This document shows, in pieces, positions 8,358 through 15,805 of a DNA stretch of 64,000 nt. The translations under genes were made by a program, and so were the position numbers. Where the stretch lies: the NCBI GenBank assembly GCA_016710335.1, contig JADJXQ010000008.1:1-64000 (forward strand). Reading direction: 5' to 3'. Below the pieces are notes generated by a model, which saw nothing but the letters and a program-made list of their open reading frames with translations, searched no databases and had not been told where the DNA came from. The stretch comes from Rhodospirillales bacterium (GTDB taxonomy: Bacteria; Pseudomonadota; Alphaproteobacteria; Rhodospirillales; Defluviicoccaceae). Positions within the stretch are counted from its first letter, which is position 1. Each line of letters opens with the position of its first letter.

Positions 8358-9164
8358 ATGGCGAACCGCTCGCCCCTTCTCAACGTCATGGTCGCCGCCG
8401 CGCAAAAGGCGGCGCGCCGCTTGATCCGCGACTTCGGCGAGCTGGAGCATCTGCAGGTGTCCCGCAAGGGACCGGCCGACTTCGTCAGCAAGGCCGACCG
8501 CCGCGCCGAGCAGATCATCCACGAGGAACTCGCCAAGGCCCGCCCCACCTTCGGCTTTCTGATGGAGGAAAGCGGCGCCCAAGTGGGCACCGACACCTCC
8601 AATCGCTGGGTCGTCGACCCCCTCGACGGCACCACCAATTTCCTGCACGGCATCCCGCACTTCGCCATCTCCATTGCGCTCGAACGGGACGGCGAGCCGT
8701 TCGCCGGGGTCGTCTATTCCCCTGTGCCGGACGAGATGTTTTTCGCAGAGAAGGGCGCCGGCGCGTTCCTCAACGGGCGGCGGCTGCGCGTCTCGGCGCG
8801 GGCGCGGATGAACGAGGCGATCTTCGCTACCGGCATCCCGTTTTACGGCCTGCCGGACCACGAGCTGTTTCTCGCGCAGGTCCGTGCGGTGATGGCGGTG
8901 TCCGCCGGCGTGCGCCGATTCGGTTCGGCTGCCCTCGATCTCGCATACGTCGCCGCCGGCCGCTACGACGGGTATTGGGAAAACGGCTTGCACCCTTGGG
9001 ACGTGGCGGCCGGCATCGTGCTGGTGCGGGAAGCCGGCGGCTTCGTCGCCGACCTCACAGGCGGCCGCAAGATGCTGTCGGAAAGGGGAATTCTTGCGAC
9101 CAACAGCGCCTTGCACGAAGAACTCGGCCATCTCGTTCGGGGCGCCGCAGCGTCTGGCCCGTAG
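8358..9164 (+). CDS. suhB: Inositol monophosphatase family protein (SuhB-like)
   Basis: Mg-dependent, lithium-sensitive-type phosphatase of 268 residues that hydrolyses inositol-1-phosphate or a related sugar phosphate. The metal-binding motifs are present: E70-E71 (LMEESGA), DPLDGTTNFLHG with D87 and D90, and HPWDVAAGIVLVREAGG with D215. In enteric bacteria SuhB also acts as a transcription antitermination factor, but its role here is unknown. The efp-suhB order recurs in alphaproteobacteria, which supports the assignment. The symbol rests on family similarity. Confidence 0.92.
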   Translation: MANRSPLLNVMVAAAQKAARRLIRDFGELEHLQVSRKGPADFVSKADRRAEQIIHEELAKARPTFGFLMEESGAQVGTDTSNRWVVDPLDGTTNFLHGIPHFAISIALERDGEPFAGVVYSPVPDEMFFAEKGAGAFLNGRRLRVSARARMNEAIFATGIPFYGLPDHELFLAQVRAVMAVSAGVRRFGSAALDLAYVAAGRYDGYWENGLHPWDVAAGIVLVREAGGFVADLTGGRKMLSERGILATNSALHEELGHLVRGAAASGP

Positions 9165-9291
9165 ATCATGCCGCCGCCCGGATCCGGTGGAAGCCGGTTG
9201 TGCATGCCGGGTCGCGATACTATCGTGGCGAAACTTGGATTCTCGCATAAGATATACAAGCAGAGGTTAAACAAACGCAGGTCGCGCACGC

Positions 9292-10074
9292 ATGGTCGCC
9301 CCCCTTCGGCTGCTGATGCTGACGGTGGTCGCGGGCTTGGCTAGTCCCTGGCCGGCAATAGCGTCGGCGACAGTGAGCGGCGCCGCATCCGCCGCCGCAG
9401 ACTCGTCCGTTCGCTTGGCCTCCCGCCTCGACGAGCCGGTCCGCAATCCCCGGCGTGCTGCCGCGCCCGATCAGGACCGCGGCGCAGAAACTCGCCGATC
9501 CGGCGCCGGGGTTGGCGTGCGGCAAGCGGCGGTCGTTCGCAAGCCAGACGTGACCGGTGCGACAGCCGCCGCGCCGGGCGCATCCCCGTCCCGGGACGTC
9601 GGCGCCTCGACACCAAAGCCTGATAGCGCGCAGGGACGGTCTGCAGCGAAGGACAGGGGCGCCGCACAGCCGGCATTGGAGAGCGGCGCATCCGTCACGG
9701 CGCCGCCGGACGATCGGCAAGCCGCTCCCGCGCCCGAGCAGCGGACTCCCGAGGCGGTCACCCTCGTCGCCATCGCGTTTCCGGCGGACGGCGCCATGCT
9801 GGACGATCAGGCGCGAGCCGGACTGGATCGCGCCGTCGGCGACGCGGCGGCGGACCCCGGGCTCCGCTTCCAGTTGCTGGCCTATGCCCGCGCCGGCGGG
9901 GCATCCGCAAGCAAGGCGCGCCGCCTGTCCCTCTCCCGCGCCCTGGCGGTCCGCAGCTATCTCATGGAAAGCGGCATCGCCGGCAACCGCATCGACGTCC
10001 GCGCCCTCGGCGCCAGCGACAGCGCTGGCGATGCGCCGCGGGACCGGGTCGACGTGAGGATCGTGGAGCGTTGA
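9292..10074 (+). CDS. OmpA-like periplasmic protein, first gene of motor operon
   Basis: A 260-residue secreted protein: signal sequence (residues 1-26), a long Ala/Arg/Pro/Asp-rich linker (to ~155) and a C-terminal OmpA-like domain (residues ~160-258). The domain is recognised by TLVAIAFPADGAMLD, RRLSLSRALAVRSYLMESG and GNRIDVRALGAS. Such domains bind peptidoglycan meso-diaminopimelate. Its TGA overlaps the ATG of the next gene by one base (TGATG at 10072), so it is probably co-translated with the MotA/ExbB-like and MotB/OmpA-like genes. The linker is poorly conserved in type and likely spans the periplasm. Confidence 0.85.
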   Translation: MVAPLRLLMLTVVAGLASPWPAIASATVSGAASAAADSSVRLASRLDEPVRNPRRAAAPDQDRGAETRRSGAGVGVRQAAVVRKPDVTGATAAAPGASPSRDVGASTPKPDSAQGRSAAKDRGAAQPALESGASVTAPPDDRQAAPAPEQRTPEAVTLVAIAFPADGAMLDDQARAGLDRAVGDAAADPGLRFQLLAYARAGGASASKARRLSLSRALAVRSYLMESGIAGNRIDVRALGASDSAGDAPRDRVDVRIVER

Positions 10075-11261
10075 TGCCGGTCCGCGAACCCCCGGTAGTG
10101 CAGGCGAAGCCGATGAACCGGCCGCGCCGGTATCTGTATCGCATGATCCTGTTCGTCGGCGTGGTCGTGATCACGGTGCTGGTGCTGTACCGGCCGCTGC
10201 AGGCGGCGTTCGTCACCAACGCGCCGATCAACGGCCTGATCGTCGGCGTGCTGCTGCTGGGCGTCATCTACAATTTTCGCCAAGTCCTGATGCTCTGGCC
10301 GGAGGTGTCGTGGATCGAGCATTTCCGAACCGAACCGGGCTCCCGCGGCCAGCACGCGCCGCCGCGGCTGCTGGCGCCGATGGCGACCATGTTGGGCGAG
10401 CGGCGGGGCCGTCTCAGCCTGTCGGCGCCGGCCATGCGCTCGCTGCTCGACGGCATTGCATCGCGGCTGGACGAATCCCGCGATCTGTCCCGCTACACCA
10501 TTGGACTGTTGATTTTTCTCGGCCTGCTCGGCACCTTCTGGGGCCTGTTGGAAACGATCAGCTCGGTCGGCGACGTCATCGGCGGCTTGTCGTTCGAGAG
10601 CCGTGACGCATCGACGGTGTTCTCCGAACTGAAGCGCGGCCTCGAGGCGCCGCTCAACGGCATGGGCACCGCCTTCTCGTCATCGCTGTTCGGCCTCGGC
10701 GGCTCGCTGATCCTGGGGTTCCTCGATCTGCAGGCCGGCCAGGCGCAGAACCGCTTCTTCAATGACCTGGAGGAATGGCTGTCGGGGATCACGCGGCTCG
10801 CCAGCGGGGCGCTCAGCGGCGACGGCGATCAGTCGATCCCGGTCTATGTGCAAGCGCTTCTTGAGCAGACCGCTGAAAGCCTCGACGCGCTCCAGCACAC
10901 CATCGCCCGCGGCGAGGACAGCCGAAGCGCGACCAACGCCCACCTGCTGCGCCTCGCCGAGCAGATCTCGACGCTGACCGACCAGATGCGCACCGAGCAG
11001 TCGCTGATGCTCCGGCTGGCGGAGGGCCAGTCGGATTTGAAGCCGGCGCTGATCCGGCTCGCCGAAATGCGCGCCGCAGAGGCCTCGCCGGCGCTCGACG
11101 AAGCCACGCGCGCCCACATCCGCAACCTCGAGCTCTACGTGGCGCGCCTGGTCGAGGACGTCTCGACGGGGCGCGACGAGATCCTGCACCAGGTGCGCGG
11201 CGACATCAGGCTGCTGGCGCGCACCATCGCGGCAGTGGCCGAAGACGCCGAGCAGCGGTAG
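10074..11261 (+). CDS. MotA/TolQ/ExbB-family proton-channel subunit
   Basis: Inner-membrane protein of 395 residues. The first two helices lie at residues ~20-65 and the ExbB/MotA core at ~140-225 (TIGLLIFLGLLGTFWGLLETI, then GLEAPLNGMGTAFSSSLFGLGGSLILGF). A long helical cytoplasmic tail (~230-395) is rich in Leu/Glu/Arg heptads. It should pair with the downstream MotB-like protein to form a proton-driven channel. The two flanking genes encode OmpA-type domains, so force is likely transmitted to peptidoglycan or the outer membrane. Flagellar genes are absent, so a flagellar stator role is not indicated. The ATG at 10074 overlaps the previous stop; 12 bases separate it from the next gene. Confidence 0.85.
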   Translation: MPVREPPVVQAKPMNRPRRYLYRMILFVGVVVITVLVLYRPLQAAFVTNAPINGLIVGVLLLGVIYNFRQVLMLWPEVSWIEHFRTEPGSRGQHAPPRLLAPMATMLGERRGRLSLSAPAMRSLLDGIASRLDESRDLSRYTIGLLIFLGLLGTFWGLLETISSVGDVIGGLSFESRDASTVFSELKRGLEAPLNGMGTAFSSSLFGLGGSLILGFLDLQAGQAQNRFFNDLEEWLSGITRLASGALSGDGDQSIPVYVQALLEQTAESLDALQHTIARGEDSRSATNAHLLRLAEQISTLTDQMRTEQSLMLRLAEGQSDLKPALIRLAEMRAAEASPALDEATRAHIRNLELYVARLVEDVSTGRDEILHQVRGDIRLLARTIAAVAEDAEQR

Positions 11262-11273
11262 CGCCGCTTTCCG

Positions 11274-12467
11274 ATGGCCACCCTCGCCCGCCGCACCCCC
11301 TATTCCATCAACACCTGGCCCGGCTTCGTCGACGCCCTGGCGGCGCTGCTGATCGTCGTCATTTTCCTGCTGATGGTGTTCGTGCTCGCCCAGTTCTTCC
11401 TTAACGAGGCGCTGACCGGTCGCGACGAGGCGCTGATGCGCCTGGAGACAAGGGTTTCCGAGCTTAATGACCTGCTCGGCCTCGAACGCAACGCCAACGA
11501 GGACATGCGCGCCAACGTTGCGCAGCTTTCGGACGACCTGCAAGCCTCCCTCGCCGTCCGCGACGACCTTCGCTCTGCCATACGGGCTCTGACCGATCGC
11601 GCCACCGCCGCGGAGAGCCGGGTGGAGGATCTCGCCACGGATCTCAGCCGGGCACAGCGCACTGTCGCGGCGGACAAGCGGGCGATCGACGAGCAGACGC
11701 GCCGACTCAACCAGCTGCTGAGCCAAGTCGCCGCCCTCCAGGCGCTGAAGGAGGAGCTGGAACGGGAGGCCCTTGCGCTCGGCCGCAAAGCCGAAGACAC
11801 CGAAGCGAGGTTGATCGAGGAGCGCGAGCTTTCGAACAGCGCCCGCGCCCAGGTCGCCCTTCTCAACAAGCAGCTGACCGCCCTCCGGGAGCAGCTCGGG
11901 CAACTGAGCGCTGCGCTCGACGCGTCCGAGCTGAAAGCGGTGCAACAGGAGGAGCAGATCGCGACGCTCGGCCAGCGCCTCAACGCGGCACTCGCCGAAC
12001 GGGTCCAGGAGCTGGCCAGCTACCGCTCCGAGTTCTTCGGCCGGTTGCGGCAGGTTCTGGGCGATCAGGAAGGGATCCGGGTGGTCGGTGACCGCTTCGT
12101 GTTCCAATCGGAAGTGCTGTTTGAAAGCGGCTCGTCCGAGCTGGACGAAGAAGGCCGGCAGCAACTGTCCCAAGTCGCCGACAGCATCCGGGAGCTCCAG
12201 GACCGCATCCCCGACGACCTGCCATGGGTGCTGCAGGTCAATGGCCATACCGACAGCCTGCCGATCCAGACACCGGCGTTTGCCTCCAACTGGGAGTTGT
12301 CGGCGGCGCGGGCGCTCTCCGTCGTCAACCTGTTGATCGAGCGTGGAATTCCGCCCAACAGGCTGGCGGCCGCCGGCTTCGGTGAGTTCCAGCCGCTGGT
12401 CGAGGGATCCTCGCCCGAGGACCTGCGCCGCAACCGCCGCATCGAGCTCAAGCTCACCCGGCCCTGA
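11274..12467 (+). CDS. MotB/OmpA-like peptidoglycan-binding protein with long coiled coil
   Basis: A 397-residue protein with one N-terminal helix (residues ~20-43, GFVDALAALLIVVIFLLMVF), a coiled coil of about 200 residues (~45-255) and a C-terminal OmpA/MotB domain (~270-397). The domain shows VLFESGSSELDEEGRQQL, VNGHTDSLPI, NWELSAARALSVVN and RNRRIELKLT. D20 just inside the helix sits where MotB carries its essential proton-binding aspartate, which supports ion conduction with the MotA-like partner. The coiled coil is far longer than the linker of flagellar MotB. Such pairs occur widely in alphaproteobacteria without a firm function. Confidence 0.87.
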   Translation: MATLARRTPYSINTWPGFVDALAALLIVVIFLLMVFVLAQFFLNEALTGRDEALMRLETRVSELNDLLGLERNANEDMRANVAQLSDDLQASLAVRDDLRSAIRALTDRATAAESRVEDLATDLSRAQRTVAADKRAIDEQTRRLNQLLSQVAALQALKEELEREALALGRKAEDTEARLIEERELSNSARAQVALLNKQLTALREQLGQLSAALDASELKAVQQEEQIATLGQRLNAALAERVQELASYRSEFFGRLRQVLGDQEGIRVVGDRFVFQSEVLFESGSSELDEEGRQQLSQVADSIRELQDRIPDDLPWVLQVNGHTDSLPIQTPAFASNWELSAARALSVVNLLIERGIPPNRLAAAGFGEFQPLVEGSSPEDLRRNRRIELKLTRP

Positions 12468-12494
12468 GTCCTTCGCGGGCTTCCCTAAAGAGTC

Positions 12495-12593
12495 GTCATT
12501 GCAGGCTTCTTCGTAGAAGATGCGCGGCAATCCGGCACTCTGCCCTCCTGCGCCGTCTGGACCACCCCGTCGGCACCGCCGCCTAGCAATGAC
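12495..12593. repeat. Palindrome-ended extragenic element (GTCATTGC ... GCAATGAC)
   Basis: The 99-base spacer between the motor operon and the MFS gene is bounded by perfect 8-bp inverted termini, GTCATTGC at 12495 and GCAATGAC at 12586, with an internal GCGCGGCAATCC. The ends resemble widespread GTCATTGCGAG-type palindromic extragenic repeats. A related half-element lies at 5468. The right arm reaches within 6 bases of the MFS start codon. Confidence 0.5.
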
Positions 12594-12599
12594 AATTTC

Positions 12600-13796
12600 A
12601 TGCTCACGCTGTTTCTGATCGTCTTCATCGACCTCGTCGGCTTTGGCATCGTCATTCCGCTGCTGCCGTTCTACGGCGAGCACTTTGCGGCCACGCCGGC
12701 TGAGGTGGGGCTGCTGATGGCGACGTATTCCGCAGCCCAGTTCCTGGCGGCGCCGCTGTGGGGTCGCCTCAGCGACCGGGTGGGGCGGAGGCCGGTCCTG
12801 GCGGTCAGCCTCGCCGGCATCGCCGCCGCCTACATGTGGCTCGCTTACGCCACGCAGCTATGGGAGTTGTTTGCCGCGCGCGCCGTCGCCGGCGCCATGG
12901 CCGGCAACATTGCGGTCGCCTTCGCCTACGCCGCCGATATCACAACCCCCGCCAACAGAGCCAAAGGCATGGGCCTGATCGGCGCCGCCTTCGGCCTCGG
13001 GTTCATCTTCGGGCCGGCCATCGGTGGCGTGCTCGCCGGGCCCGACCCGTTGCAGGCGGACTACCGCTCTCCGGCGCTGGCCGCCGCGGTCCTGTCGGCG
13101 ATCGCATTCGTCATGACCGTTGCCACGTTGCCTGAGTCCGTGTCACCGGAGGTACGCGAACGGCTCCGCGCCATGCCGCGGCAAAGCCGCTGGCGGCAAT
13201 TGCGACGGTCGTTGACCCAGCCCGCGGTGCTGCTGCTGATCCTGCTGTCGTTCCTGGCGCATTTCGTCTTTGCCGGCATGGAGACCACCTTCGCCATGTG
13301 GTCTCGCCGCCAGTTCGGATGGGGACCGGAGCAGAACGGCTACGTGTTCGCCTTCATCGGCGTAGTTTCCGCGGCAATTCAGGGGGGGCTGATCGGTCGC
13401 CTGGCGCGCCGCTTCGGCGAGCCGCGGCTGATCGTGTTCGGTGCGTGCGCCCTGACCGTAGGCATTCTGTTGATCCCATTGTCGCACGGTCTGCCGTTGC
13501 TGTTGACGGCGATGTTCGTCGTTGCGGTCGGATTCAGCCTGATGTCTCCCGCTCTCAACAGCCTGACGTCGCTGCAGGTGCACCCGGACGCGCACGGCGG
13601 CACCCTGGGTGTCAGCCGTTCCGCAACCACCCTCGCCAGGGTCCTCGGCCCCGTGTGGGCCGGCGCGCTGTTCTTCTATTTCGGCAAGGCGTGGCCGTTC
13701 CTCGGCGGCGGCGCCGTCATGGTGCTGGTCGTAGCCCTCGCGCTCCGCATCGGCGCCCGCGTCACCTCGCCCGCATCAGGCGGCGACCAAGGCTAA
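12600..13796 (+). CDS. MFS exporter, TetA-like subfamily
   Basis: A 398-residue 12-helix major facilitator protein. The first helix motif IVFIDLVGFGIVIPLLPFY and the loop 2-3 motif LWGRLSDRVGRRPVL (GxLSDRxGRRPxL) are characteristic of the TetA/multidrug exporter branch. A second signature, GAAFGLGFIFGPAIGGVL, matches motif C of drug:proton antiporters. A substrate cannot be inferred, and this is not evidence of tetracycline resistance. No clear ribosome site precedes the ATG, and the spacer is a repeat element. The stop overlaps the convergent cyaY stop by three bases. Confidence 0.88.
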   Translation: MLTLFLIVFIDLVGFGIVIPLLPFYGEHFAATPAEVGLLMATYSAAQFLAAPLWGRLSDRVGRRPVLAVSLAGIAAAYMWLAYATQLWELFAARAVAGAMAGNIAVAFAYAADITTPANRAKGMGLIGAAFGLGFIFGPAIGGVLAGPDPLQADYRSPALAAAVLSAIAFVMTVATLPESVSPEVRERLRAMPRQSRWRQLRRSLTQPAVLLLILLSFLAHFVFAGMETTFAMWSRRQFGWGPEQNGYVFAFIGVVSAAIQGGLIGRLARRFGEPRLIVFGACALTVGILLIPLSHGLPLLLTAMFVVAVGFSLMSPALNSLTSLQVHPDAHGGTLGVSRSATTLARVLGPVWAGALFFYFGKAWPFLGGGAVMVLVVALALRIGARVTSPASGGDQG

Positions 13797-14122
13797 TTCA
13801 GGGACACCGGGGCCCCGGTCTCGTCCGATAGTTCCATGGCCAGAATTTGCGGGAGCGTTCCGGCGCCGCTGGTCGCCACCCAGCCGTCGGTCTCGTGGTG
13901 GTCGAAATGCAGGGCGCCGCTTTTCGGCGACGACATCCAGATCTGGCGGCTGGCGGCATGCTTGTTGATGACGTAGTGACCGCCCGATTCCAGATCGATG
14001 GTGAGGATCCCGCCGTTGAACTCCACGTCTAGGAGGTCGCCGACGGCTTCGTCGATGGCGTCGGCGAGGCGGGCCAGGGTCTGCTCGGCGCGCGTCTCGA
14101 ATTCTGCTTCGGTGGTGAACAT
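13793..14122 (-). CDS. cyaY: Frataxin homologue CyaY
   Basis: Small acidic iron-binding protein of 109 residues that modulates cysteine desulfurase activity in iron-sulfur cluster assembly. Frataxin features are visible: the acidic first helix (EAEFETRAEQTLARLADAID, followed by EAVGDLLDVEFNGGILTIDL) and the beta-sheet motif HYVINKHAASRQIWMSSP, then GALHFDH. The start at 14122 has GGAGCAGGAGCC immediately upstream and removes 45 unconserved residues of the longer frame. SufS and SufE are also in the window (31.7-33.4 kb) but not adjacent. Confidence 0.93.
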   Translation of the reverse strand: MFTTEAEFETRAEQTLARLADAIDEAVGDLLDVEFNGGILTIDLESGGHYVINKHAASRQIWMSSPKSGALHFDHHETDGWVATSGAGTLPQILAMELSDETGAPVSLN

Positions 14123-14161
14123 CGGCTCCTGCTCCTGCGCAACCTCTGCCGGGCGTCGGCA

Positions 14162-14190
14162 TTGCGCCCGCCGCCCCCGCCAGATATATA
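14162..14190 (+). promoter_or_regulatory. Candidate sigma-70-type promoter of rpmE
   Basis: TTGCGC at 14162-14167 and TATATA at 14185-14190 are separated by exactly 17 bases in the divergent spacer between cyaY and rpmE. Transcription would start near 14197, giving a ~30-base leader. The match to consensus is partial, so this is a prediction. Confidence 0.4.
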
Positions 14191-14227
14191 CAGGCTCTCC
14201 AGACGGCCCTCCTACAGAGATTAGGCG

Positions 14228-14452
14228 ATGAAGAAAGACATTCACCCCGACTATCACGAGATCACCGTCGAGATGACGGACGGCTCGTCATTCACGACCC
14301 GGTCGACCTATGGCAAGAAGGGCGAAACCCTGAAGCTCGGCATCGATCCCAAGACTCACCCGGCCTGGACCGGCGTGCACCGCCTCATGGACAGCGGCGG
14401 TCAGGTCGCCAAGTTCCACAAGCGTTTCAAGAACCTGGGCATCGGCGGGTGA
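14228..14452 (+). CDS. rpmE: 50S ribosomal protein L31
   Basis: A 74-residue ribosomal protein of the large-subunit central protuberance and intersubunit bridge. It has the family N-terminus MKKDIHPDYHEITVEMTDG and the segment STYGKKGETLKLGIDP, then HPAWTG. The CxxC pair that binds zinc in the zinc-dependent form is absent, as is usual for alphaproteobacterial L31. Its TGA overlaps the GTG of the following membrane-protein gene, so the two are probably translated together. Confidence 0.97.
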   Translation: MKKDIHPDYHEITVEMTDGSSFTTRSTYGKKGETLKLGIDPKTHPAWTGVHRLMDSGGQVAKFHKRFKNLGIGG

Positions 14453-14676
14453 CCGTCCGAGGCGCTGGGAAGATCGTCGACCTGTTCATGAAACTGCTGC
14501 CGGCGGCGGCATTGCTGCCGGCACTGTTCGTGCTCGACGGCGGGCTGCGCTGGATCGGGTTGCTGGGCCTGATCCCTCTGGCTTTCGCATTCGTCAAAGG
14601 CTGCCCCGTTTGCGCTGTGCGCCATGGTGGTGCTAGCCAGATCCCTCCCGGCTGGACGCCATTCGCGGGCCACTGA
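14449..14676 (+). CDS. Small inner-membrane protein, DUF2892/YgaP-like
   Basis: A 75-residue protein with two hydrophobic segments (residues ~14-30 and ~35-50) and a KGCPVCAV motif shortly after the second. This matches the transmembrane domain of YgaP-like DUF2892 proteins, which occur alone or fused to rhodanese. It starts at a GTG that overlaps the rpmE stop (GTGA). The last ~20 residues are probably not conserved. Function is unknown. Confidence 0.65.
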   Translation: MTVRGAGKIVDLFMKLLPAAALLPALFVLDGGLRWIGLLGLIPLAFAFVKGCPVCAVRHGGASQIPPGWTPFAGH

Positions 14677-14806
14677 CTCCTATCTTCGATAAAGAAGAAT
14701 CCTCGTGCCGAGCCCGTCGAAGCATGAGCCCGACAACGGCGCGCCCGCACTTGGACCGCGCTCAGGGTGAGCTGCCGGTCTCAGCAACGCCGATGCCTCG
14801 CGCAGT

Positions 14807-15253
14807 TCACACCGGCTCCGGCCTGTAGTAGCGCTGGTACACGGCGCGGATGGGGTCCGGGATCGCGACCGGCGATTCGCTTTGGCGCTCTACATAGACG
14901 TGCACGAAATGGCCGACTGCGGCCGGGTCGGAGTCGTTGCGGGCAAACAAGGCCAGCCCGTAGGTGACGCTGGTTGTGCCCAGCCGAGCGACGTTCAATC
15001 CTGCCTCTACCACCTCTGGAAACGTGAGCGGCTGCCGGAACTGGCAGCGCACGTCGACGGCATAGGGAATGAGCGGATCCCGACGCCAGTCCAGCTGGGC
15101 TTCCTCGATCAGCATGGCGACGACCGCTGCCTCGAAGTAGCGAAAGTACAACACGTTGTTGACGTGGCCGAGCTGGTCGTTGTCGCTCCACCGGGTCGAA
15201 ATCGTCGTCCAGTAGAAGTAATCGGCGCGTGACAAGCTGTATTCGAGCGGCAT
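14807..15253 (-). CDS. Acyl-CoA thioesterase, 4HBT (hotdog) family
   Basis: A 148-residue hotdog-fold thioesterase of the 4-hydroxybenzoyl-CoA thioesterase/FcbC-YbgC type. The motif TRWSDNDQLGHVNNVLYFRY contains the catalytic aspartate position and the HVNN helix start typical of the family. The start at MPLEYSLSRADYF is preferred because 49 upstream in-frame residues are low complexity. The ribosome site is weak. The substrate is not predictable. Confidence 0.85.
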   Translation of the reverse strand: MPLEYSLSRADYFYWTTISTRWSDNDQLGHVNNVLYFRYFEAAVVAMLIEEAQLDWRRDPLIPYAVDVRCQFRQPLTFPEVVEAGLNVARLGTTSVTYGLALFARNDSDPAAVGHFVHVYVERQSESPVAIPDPIRAVYQRYYRPEPV

Positions 15254-15377
15254 GATCAGTCCGAAGGTGGTGGAAGCGACGGCCGGCACTTTGGACGCTT
15301 TGCCTCCCTCGGTCAACGGCGATGGCTTAGCGTCGGACCGCCGTCCTCCCTCCAATGGAGCCGCATTGCCCGCGCTA

Positions 15378-15430
15378 GTGCTCTTGATTCTCGTGCACAC
15401 CGTGACCCGTTCAAGTGGGTCTGTGCACTA
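15378..15430 (-). repeat. Dispersed hairpin repeat, copy B (inverted, partial)
   Basis: Read on the minus strand, this matches the left and middle part of copy D: GTGCACGAGAATCAAGAG against GTGCACGGGAATCAAGAG, preceded in both by an ACCCA...TGGG/CGGG region. It lacks the right-hand GTGCATTC hairpin. It sits just beyond the minus-strand terminator, and copy C lies 300 bases away in the opposite orientation. Confidence 0.55.
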
Positions 15431-15433
15431 CCA

Positions 15434-15460
15434 CAAAAAAAGCCGCCCCGGAGGGCGGCT
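15434..15460 (-). terminator. Rho-independent terminator of the small-RNA candidate
   Basis: Perfect 8-bp stem AGCCGCCC (15441-15448) with GGGCGGCT (15453-15460) around a 4-base loop. On the minus strand the hairpin is followed by a run of T (15441 down to 15435). It is the clearest intrinsic terminator in the window. Confidence 0.85.
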
Positions 15461-15552
15461 TAGTTTGGATAGGGAGGAGGTCAAATCGAACCGGGGAGGG
15501 ATGGCGATCCCTGAGGACGCCGGTCCGGTTCGATATGGACGCTCGCGGGACA
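15434..15552 (-). ncRNA. Candidate small RNA with CCUCCUCCC motif
   Basis: A ~119-nt minus-strand transcript is predicted between a promoter-like pair and a strong terminator. It contains a perfect 10-bp helix (15485-15494 with 15525-15534) that encloses a 6-bp hairpin (15497-15502 with 15507-15512, loop 15503-15506). A single-stranded segment CCTCCTCCC (complement of 15472-15480) lies between this domain and the terminator, and a second C-rich CCCTCCCC is nearby. Unpaired CCUCCUCCC motifs are the hallmark of anti-Shine-Dalgarno-type alphaproteobacterial sRNAs (the 'cuckoo' and alpha-r14 families). Membership is inference from the motif and architecture; those families are often beside DUF1127 genes, and none is seen here. 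Confidence 0.6.
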
Positions 15553-15558
15553 AGGATG

Positions 15559-15587
15559 TGTATACCCCCTTTGGGTTACGTACACAA
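15559..15587 (-). promoter_or_regulatory. Candidate promoter of the small-RNA gene
   Basis: On the minus strand, TTGTGT (15587-15582) and TATACA (15564-15559) are separated by exactly 17 bases. Initiation would fall near 15552, leaving a ~119-nt RNA to the terminator at 15434. Hexamer matches are partial; the fit of promoter, structure and terminator is what supports it. Confidence 0.45.
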
Positions 15588-15727
15588 CAAAAGAATTGCC
15601 GCGATCGAAGATTTTTTTTGAGCGCCCGGTGCCGCCGTCCCCGTCGTCGGGCCAAGCGCCGCGCCCAGCGGATACGCTGATCCATCGACGGCATGGCGCT
15701 CTGGTGCAGAAACCGACCCGGATGAAT

Positions 15728-15804
15728 CAGTCGAATGGGTCATTGCATGCACGAGAATAAACAGCTACGTGCAGCAATGGTGCATTCTTGGAAGGCGCCG
15801 CTGC
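15728..15804 (+). repeat. Dispersed hairpin repeat, copy C
   Basis: Sixty bases from CAGTCGAATGGG to GTGCATTC match copy D (41371-41431) with few differences, including the identical block TGCAGCAATGGTGCATTC. The right part is a degenerate hairpin (GTGCATTC then GAAGGCGC) followed by CGCTGC, as in copies A and D. The copy ends 1 base before the stop codon of the minus-strand DUF1192 gene. Confidence 0.65.
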
Positions 15805-15805
15805 C

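Larger units (their letters stand above)
15254..15805. other. Non-coding island with repeats B and C around a small-RNA candidate
   Basis: About 550 bases without a credible protein gene. It holds repeat copy B (inverted, 15378-15430), a minus-strand terminator and structured transcript (15434-15552), a candidate promoter (15559-15587), and repeat copy C (15728-15804) ending next to the DUF1192 stop codon. The stretch 15590-15720 shows nothing recognisable apart from a run of eight T at about 15612. Confidence 0.6.

Noticed and set aside
10074..12467. Possible Zorya anti-phage system (ZorAB are MotA/MotB-like)
   Set aside because: No ZorC/ZorD/ZorE-like gene (helicase, nuclease) is adjacent; an MFS exporter and cyaY follow, and an OmpA-like gene precedes. 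The pair fits the common alphaproteobacterial envelope type.
10680..12683. Long minus-strand ORF (667 codons) opposite the motor operon
   Set aside because: It is a shadow of two well-supported plus-strand genes; its His/Arg/Gly/Asp-rich translation matches no family.
12600..13796. Tetracycline resistance gene
   Set aside because: The MFS protein has the TetA-branch motifs, but these are shared by many exporters. Nothing mobile or resistance-linked surrounds it.
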